DNA from: an uncultured Collinsella sp.
Lineage (GTDB): Bacteria > Actinomycetota > Coriobacteriia > Coriobacteriales > Coriobacteriaceae
Reading direction: 5' to 3'
NCBI GenBank assembly: GCA_905199225.1
Contig: CAJKFS010000004.1
Span: forward strand, 17,151-81,150
DNA length: 64,000 nt
This document shows, piece by piece, positions 32,963 to 42,052 of this stretch. Position 1 is the stretch's first letter, and every line of letters starts with the position of its first letter. The notes beneath the pieces were generated by a model. The model was given only the letters and a program-made list of their open reading frames with translations, made no database searches and had not been told where the DNA came from. The position numbers and the translations under genes were made by a program.

Positions 32963-33367
32963 TTAGCTCAAACGGTCCATGCCCTCTTTTTTGACGCGGT
33001 TGGCAAGTACAAAGTAGATAATGCTGACAATCAGGCCGGTAAAATCGGGGGTGCTTGAGCCGGTCCCACCCAAGAGGGGCAGGGAGAGAAGCAGGCTGAT
33101 GACCGAACATGCTAGGCAGACGATGGACCAAATCCAGACAACGCCAGCCTTGGCGGGATTGTTTGCCGCGCGGATGCCAAAGACGGCGGTCACAATTTCG
33201 ACGACGCCCAATACGATGACGACGATGCAAGAAACGATCATGGCACCCGTGATATCGCCTGCCGCGCTGCCCGCAAAGAGCGCTGTAGCACCCATGCCTG
33301 CGCTTAGAATGCCGACGACAAAGAAGAAGAACGATAGGATTTTGAGTAATTTACAGGCGTTGCTCAT
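32963..33367 (-). CDS. Four-helix membrane protein, unknown
   Basis: 134 aa from ATG 33367 (MSNACKLLKIL) with an AAGGACC site. Four hydrophobic helices (about 8-30, 38-62, 75-97, 103-120) and a short basic tail NRVKKEGMDRLS. No catalytic motif; the helix-Gly pattern (AGMGATALFAGSAAG) recalls small DUF4190/Tic20-like membrane proteins. Function unknown; monocistronic. Confidence 0.8.
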   Translation of the reverse strand: MSNACKLLKILSFFFFVVGILSAGMGATALFAGSAAGDITGAMIVSCIVVIVLGVVEIVTAVFGIRAANNPAKAGVVWIWSIVCLACSVISLLLSLPLLGGTGSSTPDFTGLIVSIIYFVLANRVKKEGMDRLS

Positions 33368-33600
33368 GGCTGGTCCTTTCGATACGAGTACGCCAACCTG
33401 GCGCACCCCATGTGCTGCACATATGGTGAAGCACATTGTAGTTCAACGCGGCGATGCATGCGCCTGAAAGCGCTTTGAGCCCACGCAGCCCAATCCGACC
33501 TTTCAAAAAGGAAAGCTGGACGTAAGCCAAATCGATGGCAGCTCATGTGCGGCGCTGAGATGATGAGGCCGTAACAAGGAGCTGTTCTTAAGGAGGAGCC

Positions 33601-33744
33601 ATGATGTACGGAGCAGGGCAAGTGCGTGAGCCGCGGTCGTTGGGAAGGCGTATGAGTGATTCTGTGATTGCCGTCGTGTGCACGGGATTGATGGCGGTGC
33701 TTTGCATTGGGATGCTGTGGACCATGTCGCATGTGGGACAATAG
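33601..33744 (+). CDS. Small single-pass membrane protein, 47 aa
   Basis: Starts ATGATG after a strong AAGGAGGAGCC ribosome site. The first 18 residues are basic (VREPRSLGRRM), followed by one hydrophobic helix VIAVVCTGLMAVLCIGMLW and the end TMSHVGQ. No relatives come to mind. The ribosome site, membrane-like composition and positive-inside layout support a real gene; it may be a small regulatory membrane peptide. Confidence 0.6.
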   Translation: MMYGAGQVREPRSLGRRMSDSVIAVVCTGLMAVLCIGMLWTMSHVGQ

Positions 33745-33807
33745 CGGACGGTTGGGTGCTGGCATTAACGGCGCTCGCGTATTCGTTTTGCTTGTTAAGG
33801 AGTGCCC

Positions 33808-34512
33808 ATGGGCGTCGTCGATCCCTTTTCTGTTGCTCGGGCCGCGGGGCTTGAGCTGACCGGGAAGTCCGAGGGCCTCACGCTCACCGACGGCACGATG
33901 GAGTTGCGTGCCGATTTTACTCGCATGCTGCCACGGCTCAAACAGGGCCGCCTGCAGCAAGAGCTGCTGGTAAAGGCTGCCCGCGCGAAAGGCGTCGAGC
34001 AACCATGGGCAATTGACGCCACGGCAGGCTTTGGCGAGGACTCGCTGTTGCTGGCGGCTGCGGGCTTTACCGTCGATCTCTATGAACAGGATTGCGTGAT
34101 CGCGGCACTCCTCAAGGATGCCCTGGATCGCGCGGCAGATGATCCGGCACTTGCGACAGCTGTGGCCCGCATGCGCTTACATGCGGGCGAGGACAGCATT
34201 GCCGGCCTTCGCCATGTAGCTGAGCTGATCGGGCAGGGCGAGCTCGTGGCTCCCGACGTGGTGTATCTGGATCCCATGTTTCCCGAGCGCACCAAGAGCG
34301 CGGCGGTTAAAAAGAAGTTCCAACTCTTGCATCATCTGGAACAGCCGTGTGCCGATGAGGAGACGCTGGTCGAAGCAGCGTTTGCGGTGCACCCACGCAA
34401 GGTCGTTATCAAGCGGCCGGTGAAGGGGCCACTGCTTGCCGGCGTTAAGCCGAGCTATCATCTTGCGGGCAAGGCCGTTCGTTACGATGTTTTGGTGCCG
34501 CCGCGCCCGTAG
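33808..34512 (+). CDS. rsmJ: RsmJ-like 16S rRNA (guanine1516-N2) methyltransferase
   Basis: 234 aa, DUF548 family. Motif I AIDATAGFGEDSLLLAAAG, then VVYLDPMFPERTKSAAVKKK, the family's catalytic loop (DPMYP-like). ATG at 33808 is preferred because of TTAAGGAG eight bases before it; an in-frame GTG six bases upstream is less suitable. Methylates 16S rRNA in the small subunit. Confidence 0.87.
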   Translation: MGVVDPFSVARAAGLELTGKSEGLTLTDGTMELRADFTRMLPRLKQGRLQQELLVKAARAKGVEQPWAIDATAGFGEDSLLLAAAGFTVDLYEQDCVIAALLKDALDRAADDPALATAVARMRLHAGEDSIAGLRHVAELIGQGELVAPDVVYLDPMFPERTKSAAVKKKFQLLHHLEQPCADEETLVEAAFAVHPRKVVIKRPVKGPLLAGVKPSYHLAGKAVRYDVLVPPRP

Positions 34513-34560
34513 GTTGCGTGCGATGGCTGGTGCTCCGTCAGCGCCGTGTCGATGCGGGGT

Positions 34561-34857
34561 CTATTTCCAAGGGTGCGACGTCAGGTGCCACCCGCCGCAG
34601 TATTCGCATTTGTAGCAGGCCAAACCGCGCCGCCCGCGGTTTTCGCAGTCGGCTATAACGGCCTCGGCCTCGGCGCGCGTGTCGTAACGGTTTTTGCGCT
34701 CGCACGACTTGTAGCGCCAGGCTTCATCGCGCTCGGCGTCCAGGGCGTCGCGGCGCTCGTCCTCGCGCGCAAACAAGTCGCTCATATCGCCGCCGGTGGC
34801 AGCGCCCAAAAACTCGCTTTTGGCCTTTGACCAAGCGGCTCGCTTTTTGCTCCCCAT
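34561..34857 (-). CDS. Hypothetical zinc-ribbon-tailed protein
   Basis: 98 aa. Highly charged helical N-terminal part (GSKKRAAWSKAKSEF, EDERRDALDAERDEAW) and a C-terminal CYKCEYCGGWHLTS zinc site preceded by RYDTRAEAEAVIADCENRGRRG. The tail is a known small zinc-binding module in actinobacterial and phage-related proteins; function is not established. The start could also be seven codons upstream. Confidence 0.72.
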   Translation of the reverse strand: MGSKKRAAWSKAKSEFLGAATGGDMSDLFAREDERRDALDAERDEAWRYKSCERKNRYDTRAEAEAVIADCENRGRRGLACYKCEYCGGWHLTSHPWK

Positions 34858-34931
34858 CTGCTTCGCGCCCCTCTCCAAACGCTGGTATCATTGCTCAATC
34901 AAAGTGATACCAATAAACGTGAGGTCGTCGC

Positions 34932-35423
34932 GTGATGATCAGAAAAACCCTTGATACCGACATTCCCACTGTCATGGCTATCTATGACGCCGCCCGCGCC
35001 TTTATGCGCGCGCATGGTAACGCCACGCAGTGGCCCGAGGGCACGCCTTCTGCCGAGCAGCTGACTGCCGATATCGCCGCCGGTGGTAGCTATGTGTGTG
35101 AAGTCGACGGTCGCGTGGTGGCGACGTTTGCCTTTTTATCGGGCCCGGACGAGTGCTATGACGTAATCGAGGATGGTCAATGGCGTAGCGATACTCCGTA
35201 CGCCGTGTTGCACCGTGTGGCATCCGACGGCACCGTGCACGGTATCGCGGCTGCGATGTTCGCCTTTGCCAAAGAGCGTGCCGACCACCTGCGTATCGAT
35301 ACACATCGGGACAACCTGCCCATGCAGGGCGCGAGTATTAAAGCGGGGTTTGAGCGTGCCGGTGTCGTGCATGTGTTGGACGGCACGCCGCGTGTTGCGT
35401 TTGACTGGCTGCGCGAGGCATAA
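34932..35423 (+). CDS. GNAT family N-acetyltransferase
   Basis: 163 aa. GNAT fold: N-terminal IRKTLDTDIPTVMAIYDAAR, a strand-4 region VVATFAFLSGP and acetyl-CoA motif A approximated by VHGIAAAMFAFAKERADHLRIDTH, then GFERAGVVHV. Acceptor unknown. Tandem GTG-ATG starts at 34932/34935. Confidence 0.88.
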   Translation: MMIRKTLDTDIPTVMAIYDAARAFMRAHGNATQWPEGTPSAEQLTADIAAGGSYVCEVDGRVVATFAFLSGPDECYDVIEDGQWRSDTPYAVLHRVASDGTVHGIAAAMFAFAKERADHLRIDTHRDNLPMQGASIKAGFERAGVVHVLDGTPRVAFDWLREA

Positions 35424-35456
35424 GAGCGGGATGCGTACCGGTCCTTGATTCGAATG

Positions 35457-35484
35457 AAAAATGGCCCCGGGTGGGGCCATTTTT
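35457..35484. terminator. Bidirectional terminator
   Basis: AAAA-ATGGCCC / GGGCCAT-TTTT, a compact stem between the convergent GNAT and mscL genes. Confidence 0.88.
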
Positions 35485-35542
35485 GGTTGATTGGGGTGAG
35501 TTGGGTGTTCGTCGCTCTCGGGAGGACGCTATAGCTTCGTAA

Positions 35543-35968
35543 CTACGCCTTGGGTAGCTCGCTTCCGCAGTGGCAACACTTGGTCGCGCCTTCGTGCACC
35601 TCTTCCAGACAATACGGGCAGACGGGCGCAGGTGCGGCTTCCTCGGTGGTGGCACCGGCGAGCCTGTCGCCAATTTCCTGCGCCTTGTTGAAAGCCTTGA
35701 CGATGGCAAAGACAATCGCCGCCACAATCAAAAAGTTGATGCACGCGCCGATAAACGCACCAAAGTCGATATTGGTGCCCGGCACCACCAACCCCGAGAT
35801 CTCGGTGGCGCTGCCGCCGGCAATCACGGAGATAAGCGGGTTGATGATGTTATCGGTAAGCGAGGTCACGATGGCGGTGAATGCGCCGCCGATAATCACG
35901 CCGACGGCCATGTCTATCACGTTGCCGCGATTGATGAATTCCTTGAACTCGTTGAGCAATGCCTTCAT
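35543..35968 (-). CDS. mscL: Large-conductance mechanosensitive channel with zinc-ribbon tail
   Basis: 141 aa from ATG 35968. N-terminal MKALLNEFKEFINRGNVIDMAVGVIIGGAFTAIV is the classic MscL helix 1; the second helix INFLIVAAIVFAIVKAFNKA follows. Instead of the usual plain helical end, residues 115-141 form a Cys4 zinc ribbon (CPYCLEEV, then CCHCGSEL). The channel gates under hypo-osmotic shock. The ribbon is cytoplasmic and may tune assembly or gating (inference). Confidence 0.94.
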   Translation of the reverse strand: MKALLNEFKEFINRGNVIDMAVGVIIGGAFTAIVTSLTDNIINPLISVIAGGSATEISGLVVPGTNIDFGAFIGACINFLIVAAIVFAIVKAFNKAQEIGDRLAGATTEEAAPAPVCPYCLEEVHEGATKCCHCGSELPKA

Positions 35969-36213
35969 GGTGGTTCCTCGCTGTTGTGGGAATCGCGTCG
36001 TTGCCGACCCAGATGAGCCCGGGCAGACAAAAAGGGGAGGTACCGGCTTTCGCAAGGCGCGAACCTACGAAAATCGCCGCGCGGCAACGCGGGGCGATGA
36101 GCTCGGTCGGGGGATAGGGCCCGCTTCGCCCGCCGGCCCGTAAATTGTATCATCCAGAGTGGAACGAGGACGCCCGTTGCCGCGTGCGATGGGCTTGTAA
36201 TAAGAGGAGAGCC

Positions 36214-38223
36214 ATGTCGAAGCAAGCGGTCGTTGGAATCTTGGCGCATGTCGATGCCGGCAAGACCACGTTGGCCGAGGCCATGCTGTTCAACGCGGGT
36301 CGCATTCGCAAGCGCGGCCGCGTGGACGATGGCGATTCGCATTTGGACACTAACGCGATCGAGCGCGAGCGTGGCATTACGATTTTCTCGTCGCAGGCCG
36401 TGCTCGATCATGGCGACACCCACGTCATGCTCGTGGATGCACCGGGGCATGTCGATTTTTCTGCCGAGGCGGAGCGCACATTGCGCGCGCTCGACTACGC
36501 GATTTTGGTTGTGGGCGCCAACGATGGCGTGCAGGGGCATACCGAAACCCTGTGGCGTCTTCTTGCGCGCTATGACATCCCAACGTTCATCTTTATCAAC
36601 AAGATCGATTTGGAGAATCCCGGCCACGATGTTTTGCTGGCACAGCTTGGGCAGCGTCTTTCTGAGGGCTGCCTGGATGCTAACGAACTGTTGGCGGGCG
36701 GTGCCGTTCAGGAGGACGCTGCTGCGTTGGACGAAGCGGCGCTCGAGGAGTTTCTTGAAGTGGGTGGGCTTTCCGTCGCAACGCTGTCACGCATGGTTGC
36801 CGAGCGTAAATTGTTTCCCTGCTTTGCTGGCTCGGCGCTCAGGGACCAGGGCGTGGACGAGCTACTGGACGGCATGTGTACGCTGATGCGTGAACAGGCG
36901 TGGCTCCCGGAGTTTGCCGCACGCGTCTACCGCGTGAGCCGTGGGGATCGCGGTGAGCGCTTGGCTTGGGTTAAAGTGACCGGCGGCACGCTGCGCGCAA
37001 AACAGACGATTAACGGACGTTCCGGCGCCGAGGCATGGGAGCAGAAGGTCGATCAGGTGCGCATCTATAACGGCGAGAAGTATGAGCTTGCCCAAGAAGT
37101 TGCCGCTGGCGGTATTTGTGCCGTGACGGGTCTTGCGCACGTTCGCCCGGGGGACGCCCTGGGCGCGGAGCCTGCGGGCGATGCACCTGTCATTGCGCCG
37201 GTCCTCACCTATACGGTGCTTCCGGGCGAACACGATGTCCATGCGGTGTTCAAAGCGCTGACTGAGTTGGCGGACGAAGATCCCATGCTCGGCGTAAGCT
37301 GGAATACGCATCTGGAGCAGATTCACCTGCAGCTGATGGGCGCCGTGCAGCTCGAGGTCGTGCAGCGGGTGTTGGCAGATCGCTTTGGCCTTTCGATTGA
37401 TTTTGAGTCTGGCGGCATTCTCTATAAGGAGACTATTTCGCAGCCGGTCGAGGGCGTGGGGCACTTTGAGCCACTGCGCCATTATGCCGAGGTGCATCTG
37501 AGCCTGGAGCCGTTGCCAGCGGGTTCGGGCGTGCAGTTTGGCACCGTGACCTCGACCGACGAGCTCGATCTTAACTGGCAGCGTCTGGCACTTACTAACG
37601 CCATGGAGCGCGATCACCTGGGCGTGCTGACCGGCTCGCCCATCACCGATGTACGCATTACGCTCACAGGTGGCCGTGCGCATGCCAAACACACCGAGGG
37701 CGGCGACTTTCGCCAGGCCACGTACCGCGCGATTCGCCAGGGTTTGATGCAGGCGCGTGAGGCCGGCGCGGCGGTGCTGCTGGAGCCGTGGTATCGCTTT
37801 GAGCTCGAGGTGCCGGGGGAGTGCGTGGGCCGGGCGCTTTCAGATGCCACGCGCATGGGTGCCGAGTACGAGCCGCCGACGATGGCGGGGGACCGGGCGA
37901 AGCTTGTGGGTCGCGTGCCGGCATCCGAGGTGCAGGACTATGTCCTGGAGGTAGCTGCCTACACAAGCGGCCGCGGTCATCTGTACCTGGAGTTCGCCGG
38001 TTATGCGGCTTGCCATGATGCCGAGCGTGTAATCGAGACTGCCGCCTATGAGCCCGAGGCCGATCTGCCCAACACGCCTGATTCGGTCTTTTGCTCTCAC
38101 GGTGCCGGTTACACGGTCAAATGGTACGACGTACCCGCCGCGGCGCACGTAAAGGTCGATCCCTCCACCTTCCGCCCCTGGCGAGCAGCAGACGCCGCCT
38201 TTTTCGGCCACATGTGCCATTAG
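36214..38223 (+). CDS. TetM/EF-G-like ribosomal GTPase
   Basis: 669 aa. G1 AHVDAGKTTLAEAML, switch I IERERGITIFSSQ, G3 DAPGHVDFSAEAERT, G4 FINKIDL, then domain II, III/IV and V (YLEFAGYAACHD at the end), the ribosomal protection protein architecture. ATG 36214 has AAGAGGAG. Sequence detail suggests a divergent chromosomal member rather than a mobile tet(M)/tet(W): no leader attenuator and no transposon genes next to it, and base composition like the neighbours. Tetracycline protection is possible, not shown. Confidence 0.82.
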   Translation: MSKQAVVGILAHVDAGKTTLAEAMLFNAGRIRKRGRVDDGDSHLDTNAIERERGITIFSSQAVLDHGDTHVMLVDAPGHVDFSAEAERTLRALDYAILVVGANDGVQGHTETLWRLLARYDIPTFIFINKIDLENPGHDVLLAQLGQRLSEGCLDANELLAGGAVQEDAAALDEAALEEFLEVGGLSVATLSRMVAERKLFPCFAGSALRDQGVDELLDGMCTLMREQAWLPEFAARVYRVSRGDRGERLAWVKVTGGTLRAKQTINGRSGAEAWEQKVDQVRIYNGEKYELAQEVAAGGICAVTGLAHVRPGDALGAEPAGDAPVIAPVLTYTVLPGEHDVHAVFKALTELADEDPMLGVSWNTHLEQIHLQLMGAVQLEVVQRVLADRFGLSIDFESGGILYKETISQPVEGVGHFEPLRHYAEVHLSLEPLPAGSGVQFGTVTSTDELDLNWQRLALTNAMERDHLGVLTGSPITDVRITLTGGRAHAKHTEGGDFRQATYRAIRQGLMQAREAGAAVLLEPWYRFELEVPGECVGRALSDATRMGAEYEPPTMAGDRAKLVGRVPASEVQDYVLEVAAYTSGRGHLYLEFAGYAACHDAERVIETAAYEPEADLPNTPDSVFCSHGAGYTVKWYDVPAAAHVKVDPSTFRPWRAADAAFFGHMCH

Positions 38224-38290
38224 GGGACGGGGTGGAAATGGTAGGTTTTCTGGTCCTCTAGTCCTTGACAAATTGGTTTTGGTGCCAGCG

Positions 38291-38315
38291 TGACAAATTG
38301 TCAGTCCCTTTGTCA
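38291..38315. repeat. Degenerate gggac palindrome
   Basis: TGACAAA-ttgtcagtccc-TTTGTCA: the inner 25 nt of the 33-nt family with the left gggac changed to ttgtc. It lies 67 bp after the TetM-like stop and just before the AAA gene promoter. Confidence 0.6.
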
Positions 38316-38320
38316 GATTA

Positions 38321-38353
38321 AGTTGGTATAACTCGGTACAAGTTGGTATAACT
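38321..38353 (+). promoter_or_regulatory. Tandem AGTTGGTATAACT repeats, 20-bp phase
   Basis: Identical 13-mers AGTTGGTATAACT at 38321-38333 and 38341-38353, each with AGTT/AACT dyad symmetry, centred exactly 20 bp apart, 34-66 bp before the AAA gene start. TATAAC within them could serve as -10. Probable autoregulatory operator. Confidence 0.6.
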
Positions 38354-38386
38354 ATTGCCAGGATTTGCCAATCCGAGGAGTCCGAC

Positions 38387-39505
38387 ATGAATCCAAATCC
38401 CTTTAAGCCCACTGCCGGCAAGCGGCCCCCGATACTCATCGGCCGCGAGTCGGTCATCGAAGATTTTGAGGAAGGACTCGACAACGGCGCTGGAGCGCCG
38501 GGCAGGCTCATGCTCATTACGGGAAACCGCGGCTGTGGCAAAACGGTTCTCCTGCGGGAGCTGCAGCGTTTGGCTAGTGAGCGCGGATGGGCGGTTGTCT
38601 CCGATTCCGCTTCGCTTGGCTTATGCGGCCGCTTGGCCGACGCGCTTCGCTCGAATAAACCCGTTGTGACGTCAATGGAGTTCGGTCCGTCGTTTGGCCG
38701 GATGTCGGTCGAGGCGGCGCGAGCAAAGGGCGAGACGTTGCGAGGGCTGGTCAACGAGCGCCTCAAGAAGCTCGGTCCAGGCAAGGGCATACTGTTTGCG
38801 ATCGACGAGGCGCAATCGGCGTCTATCGAGGAACTGGCGGCTCTTGCCGTTCTCTATCAGCAGGTGCTCGGAGACCAGGATGCCACGGGATTGCCCGATA
38901 GCGACCAGCGCGGTCTTGCGCTGGTTTTTGCCGGCTTGCCCAGTATGGTTGATGACTTGCTTGAAGAGCCGAGCGTGACGTTTTTGCGGCGTGCCCAGCA
39001 GCGTACGTTGGGGGCGATATCTTTGCCCAAGGTGCGCGATTCGTATATCCAGACGGTCAAAGACGCTGGTCTTTACGTTGACGCGGAGACGGCGGACCTT
39101 GCGGCACACAAGAGTATGGGGCATCCCTATATGGTTCAGCTGGTGGGATATTACATGTGGCGGTCTGCTGTCCGGCGTGGTTCGCAGGTCATCGAAAGGC
39201 GCGATGTCGAGGATGGCCATGCGGATGCCGTCTCCGAGTTCTACGAAGCGGTCGACGCACCTCTGTATTACGGGTTGCGCAGTCCGCAACGCCTCTTTAT
39301 CGAGGCCATGGCTGCTGACGAGGGTAAGCCGACGCGCATGGCGGATATCATTGAGCGTTGCGATCGCACCCAGAGCTGGGCGAGTAAATATCGCGCAAGC
39401 TTGATTCGCGAGCGAGTCATCGAGGCTGCCGGATACGGCCTCGTCCGGTTTGCCGTGCCCATGCTGGGCGAGTATATCCGCGACCGCATTTTATGGCATG
39501 AGTAG
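38387..39505 (+). CDS. AAA+ ATPase with winged-helix domain (paralog 1)
   Basis: 372 aa, Orc1/Cdc6-like layout. Walker A TGNRGCGKT (45-53), Walker B LFAIDEAQ, sensor region LVFAGLPSM, the shared block FLRRAQQRTLG and GHPYMVQLVGYYMW, and a C-terminal winged helix (MADIIERCDRTQSWASKYRASLIRERVIE). It is probably a DNA-binding, ATP-dependent regulator or loader; function unknown. A paralog lies in opposite orientation at 42053-43153 with a UvrA2-like gene between. The UvrA2 start follows its stop by 13 bp, so the two are likely co-transcribed. Confidence 0.85.
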   Translation: MNPNPFKPTAGKRPPILIGRESVIEDFEEGLDNGAGAPGRLMLITGNRGCGKTVLLRELQRLASERGWAVVSDSASLGLCGRLADALRSNKPVVTSMEFGPSFGRMSVEAARAKGETLRGLVNERLKKLGPGKGILFAIDEAQSASIEELAALAVLYQQVLGDQDATGLPDSDQRGLALVFAGLPSMVDDLLEEPSVTFLRRAQQRTLGAISLPKVRDSYIQTVKDAGLYVDAETADLAAHKSMGHPYMVQLVGYYMWRSAVRRGSQVIERRDVEDGHADAVSEFYEAVDAPLYYGLRSPQRLFIEAMAADEGKPTRMADIIERCDRTQSWASKYRASLIRERVIEAAGYGLVRFAVPMLGEYIRDRILWHE

Positions 39506-39518
39506 GGTGATAAAGGTG

Positions 39519-42011
39519 ATGGAACAGAAGATGAGCCCGCGGGCTATCGAGGTGCGTGGCGCGCGTGTACATAACCTCAAGGACATCGATATCGATATTC
39601 CGCTGGGAAAGCTCGTGGGTATTGCCGGCGTGTCGGGTTCGGGCAAGAGTTCGCTGGCGCTGGGGGTTCTTTATGCCGAGGGCTCGCGTCGCTACTTGGA
39701 AGCACTCAGCACCTATACTCGACGTCGTCTAACGCAGGCCGAACATGCCCAGGTGGACGAGGTGCTGCACGTGCCGGCGGCGCTCGCATTGCATCAGCGC
39801 CCCAGCGTGCCGGGCGTGCGTTCTATCTTTGGCACCATGACCGAGCTCAACAATAGCCTGCGTCTGCTCTTTAGCCGTTGCGCCCATCACGTATGCCCGC
39901 ATTGCGGGGCGCGTTTGGAGCCGAGCCTTAACGTGGCCGCAGGCCTGTCGCTCACGTGTCCGACGTGCGGCCGCGAGTTCTACGCGCCGAGTGCCGAGGA
40001 TTTGGCTTTCAATAGCGGTGGTGCGTGCCCTACCTGCGGCGGCACCGGTGTCATGCGCGAGGTGGACGAGGCGAGCCTGGTGCCCGACGAGTCAAAGACC
40101 ATCAACGAGGGCGCAGTGCTTCCCTGGGGTACGCTCATGTGGGATCTGATGAAGCAAGTGGCCGGCGAGATGGGCGTGCGCACCGACGTGCCGTTTAATC
40201 AGCTCACGCCTCAAGAGCGCGACATCGTGTTTCACGGCCCCGCGGTTAAGAAGCACATTCTTTACGTTCCCAAAAACGGCGAGGGTGCCACGCCGCTCGA
40301 CTTCACCTATTACAACGCCGTCTATACCGTCGAGAATGCGCTCGCCAAGGTCAAGGACGATAAGGGCTTAAAACGCGTTGCGCGCTTTTTGCGCGAGGGC
40401 CCATGCCGTGATTGCGACGGTACGCGTCTCTCCGAGGCTGCGCGCCAGCCCCAGGTGCGCGGTATCAATCTGTCACAGGCGGCGGCCATGACGCTTGGTG
40501 ATGCGATTGAGTGGGTGCGCGGGGTGCCCGCATCCTTGCCGCCCGAGATGCGGCCCATGGCAGCGGATATCTGCGATTCGTTTTTGGGCACGGCTCGTCG
40601 TCTGGTCGACCTGGGTCTCGATTACCTTTCGCTCGATCGCGCCGGTGCCACGCTCTCCACGGGTGAGCGTCAGCGCGTGCAGCTCGCCCGCGTGGTGCGC
40701 AACCGATCGACGGGTGTGCTTTATGTACTGGACGAGCCCTCAATTGGCCTGCATCCTGCCAATGTCGACGGCTTGGTGGGTGTGATGCGCGACCTAGTGG
40801 GCGACGGCAACACCGTGGTTGTTGTCGACCACGATACGCGCGTGTTGGCGGAGGCTGATTATCTGGTTGAGATGGGCCCCGTTGCCGGAGCAGGCGGCGG
40901 CAATGTGATCGCCGCTGGTACGGTTGACGAGGTCGAACAATCGCAGGGCAGCCGCATCGCACCGTTTTTGCGCGCAGACCCCAAGCGTTTGCGCCCGCGG
41001 GTGGCTGACGACGAAATGTTCGATCAAGGCCATATCCGCATGGCGACCGATGTCATCCATACCGTCAAACCGCTCGAAGTCGATATACCGCGCGGTCGCC
41101 TTGTCACGGTGACGGGCGTTTCGGGTTCGGGCAAGACAACCCTGGTGCTCGAGACGCTCATCCCTGCACTCAAGGCTCAGGCAACTGGCGCGCGCCTGCC
41201 AAGCCATGTGCGCAGGGTCGACGCCGAGGGCATCGCACGCGCCAACCTGATTGACGCCACGCCCATCGGCGCTAACGTGCGCTCGACGGTGGCGACTTAT
41301 GCCGACATCCATGACGAGCTGCGCCGCGCCTTCGCCCGTACGTCTGAGGCTAAGGCAGCCGGCTACAAGGCAGGCGCCTTTAGCTACAACACCGGCGCCT
41401 TGCGCTGCCCTACGTGCGACGGCACGGGCTCGATATCACTCGACGTGCAGTTTTTGCCCGATGTCGAGATCGTCTGCCCGGCATGTCGCGGCTCACGTTA
41501 TGCAGACGCGGCTTCGCATATCCATCGCGAGGGCAAGGACGGGAGCTTGCTTACGTTGCCGCAGCTCATGGATATGAGTGTGGATGAGGCCATCGACGCC
41601 ACACTGGGACTCAAGAAGGTTCAGACGCGCTTGCAGACCTTGCACGACCTGGGCTTGGGTTATCTCACGCTCGGTGAACCCACGCCGGCGCTTTCGGGCG
41701 GCGAGGCACAGCGTCTTAAGCTTGCGAGTGAGATGGGCCGCGTGCAGGACGATGCCGTATTCGTATTCGACGAGCCCACGATCGGCCTACATCCGCTCGA
41801 TGTTCAGGTGTTGTTGAGTGTGTTCGATGGCCTCGTTGCCAAGGGCGCCACGGTTATCGTGATTGAACACGATCTCGACCTTATCCGTAACGCCGATTAC
41901 GTGATCGACATGGGCCCGGGCGGTGGCGATGCGGGCGGGCAAATCGTCTGTGCCGGCACGCCGGGGGACATCGCGGCCTGCTCCAAGAGCATTACCGGAC
42001 GTTATCTATAA
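39519..42011 (+). CDS. UvrA2-like excinuclease ATPase
   Basis: 830 aa. Two ABC modules: GVSGSGKSS ... LSTGERQRVQLARV ... LDEPSIGLHP, and GVSGSGKTT ... LSGGEAQRLKLASE ... FDEPTIGLHP. Zinc modules CPHCGARL/CPTCGREF/CPTCGGTG and CPTCDGTG/CPACRG. It is about 110 residues shorter than repair UvrA, consistent with UvrA2/DrrC-type proteins lacking the UvrB-binding domain, which contribute to tolerance of DNA-binding drugs. The first signature is LSTGE, not LSGGE. Start 39519 has AAAGGTG; ATG 39531 is an alternative. Confidence 0.88.
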   Translation: MEQKMSPRAIEVRGARVHNLKDIDIDIPLGKLVGIAGVSGSGKSSLALGVLYAEGSRRYLEALSTYTRRRLTQAEHAQVDEVLHVPAALALHQRPSVPGVRSIFGTMTELNNSLRLLFSRCAHHVCPHCGARLEPSLNVAAGLSLTCPTCGREFYAPSAEDLAFNSGGACPTCGGTGVMREVDEASLVPDESKTINEGAVLPWGTLMWDLMKQVAGEMGVRTDVPFNQLTPQERDIVFHGPAVKKHILYVPKNGEGATPLDFTYYNAVYTVENALAKVKDDKGLKRVARFLREGPCRDCDGTRLSEAARQPQVRGINLSQAAAMTLGDAIEWVRGVPASLPPEMRPMAADICDSFLGTARRLVDLGLDYLSLDRAGATLSTGERQRVQLARVVRNRSTGVLYVLDEPSIGLHPANVDGLVGVMRDLVGDGNTVVVVDHDTRVLAEADYLVEMGPVAGAGGGNVIAAGTVDEVEQSQGSRIAPFLRADPKRLRPRVADDEMFDQGHIRMATDVIHTVKPLEVDIPRGRLVTVTGVSGSGKTTLVLETLIPALKAQATGARLPSHVRRVDAEGIARANLIDATPIGANVRSTVATYADIHDELRRAFARTSEAKAAGYKAGAFSYNTGALRCPTCDGTGSISLDVQFLPDVEIVCPACRGSRYADAASHIHREGKDGSLLTLPQLMDMSVDEAIDATLGLKKVQTRLQTLHDLGLGYLTLGEPTPALSGGEAQRLKLASEMGRVQDDAVFVFDEPTIGLHPLDVQVLLSVFDGLVAKGATVIVIEHDLDLIRNADYVIDMGPGGGDAGGQIVCAGTPGDIAACSKSITGRYL

Positions 42012-42014
42012 CCG

Positions 42015-42047
42015 AATGCGACAAAGGGACAGTCCCTTTGTCGCATT
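42015..42047. repeat. 33-nt palindrome copy 3
   Basis: AATGCGACAAAGGGAC-A-GTCCCTTTGTCGCATT, perfect. It begins 3 bp after the uvrA2-like stop. The fifth base pair is C-G where copy 1 has T-A, a compensated difference. It lies between convergent genes. Confidence 0.92.
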
Positions 42048-42052
42048 GATAC

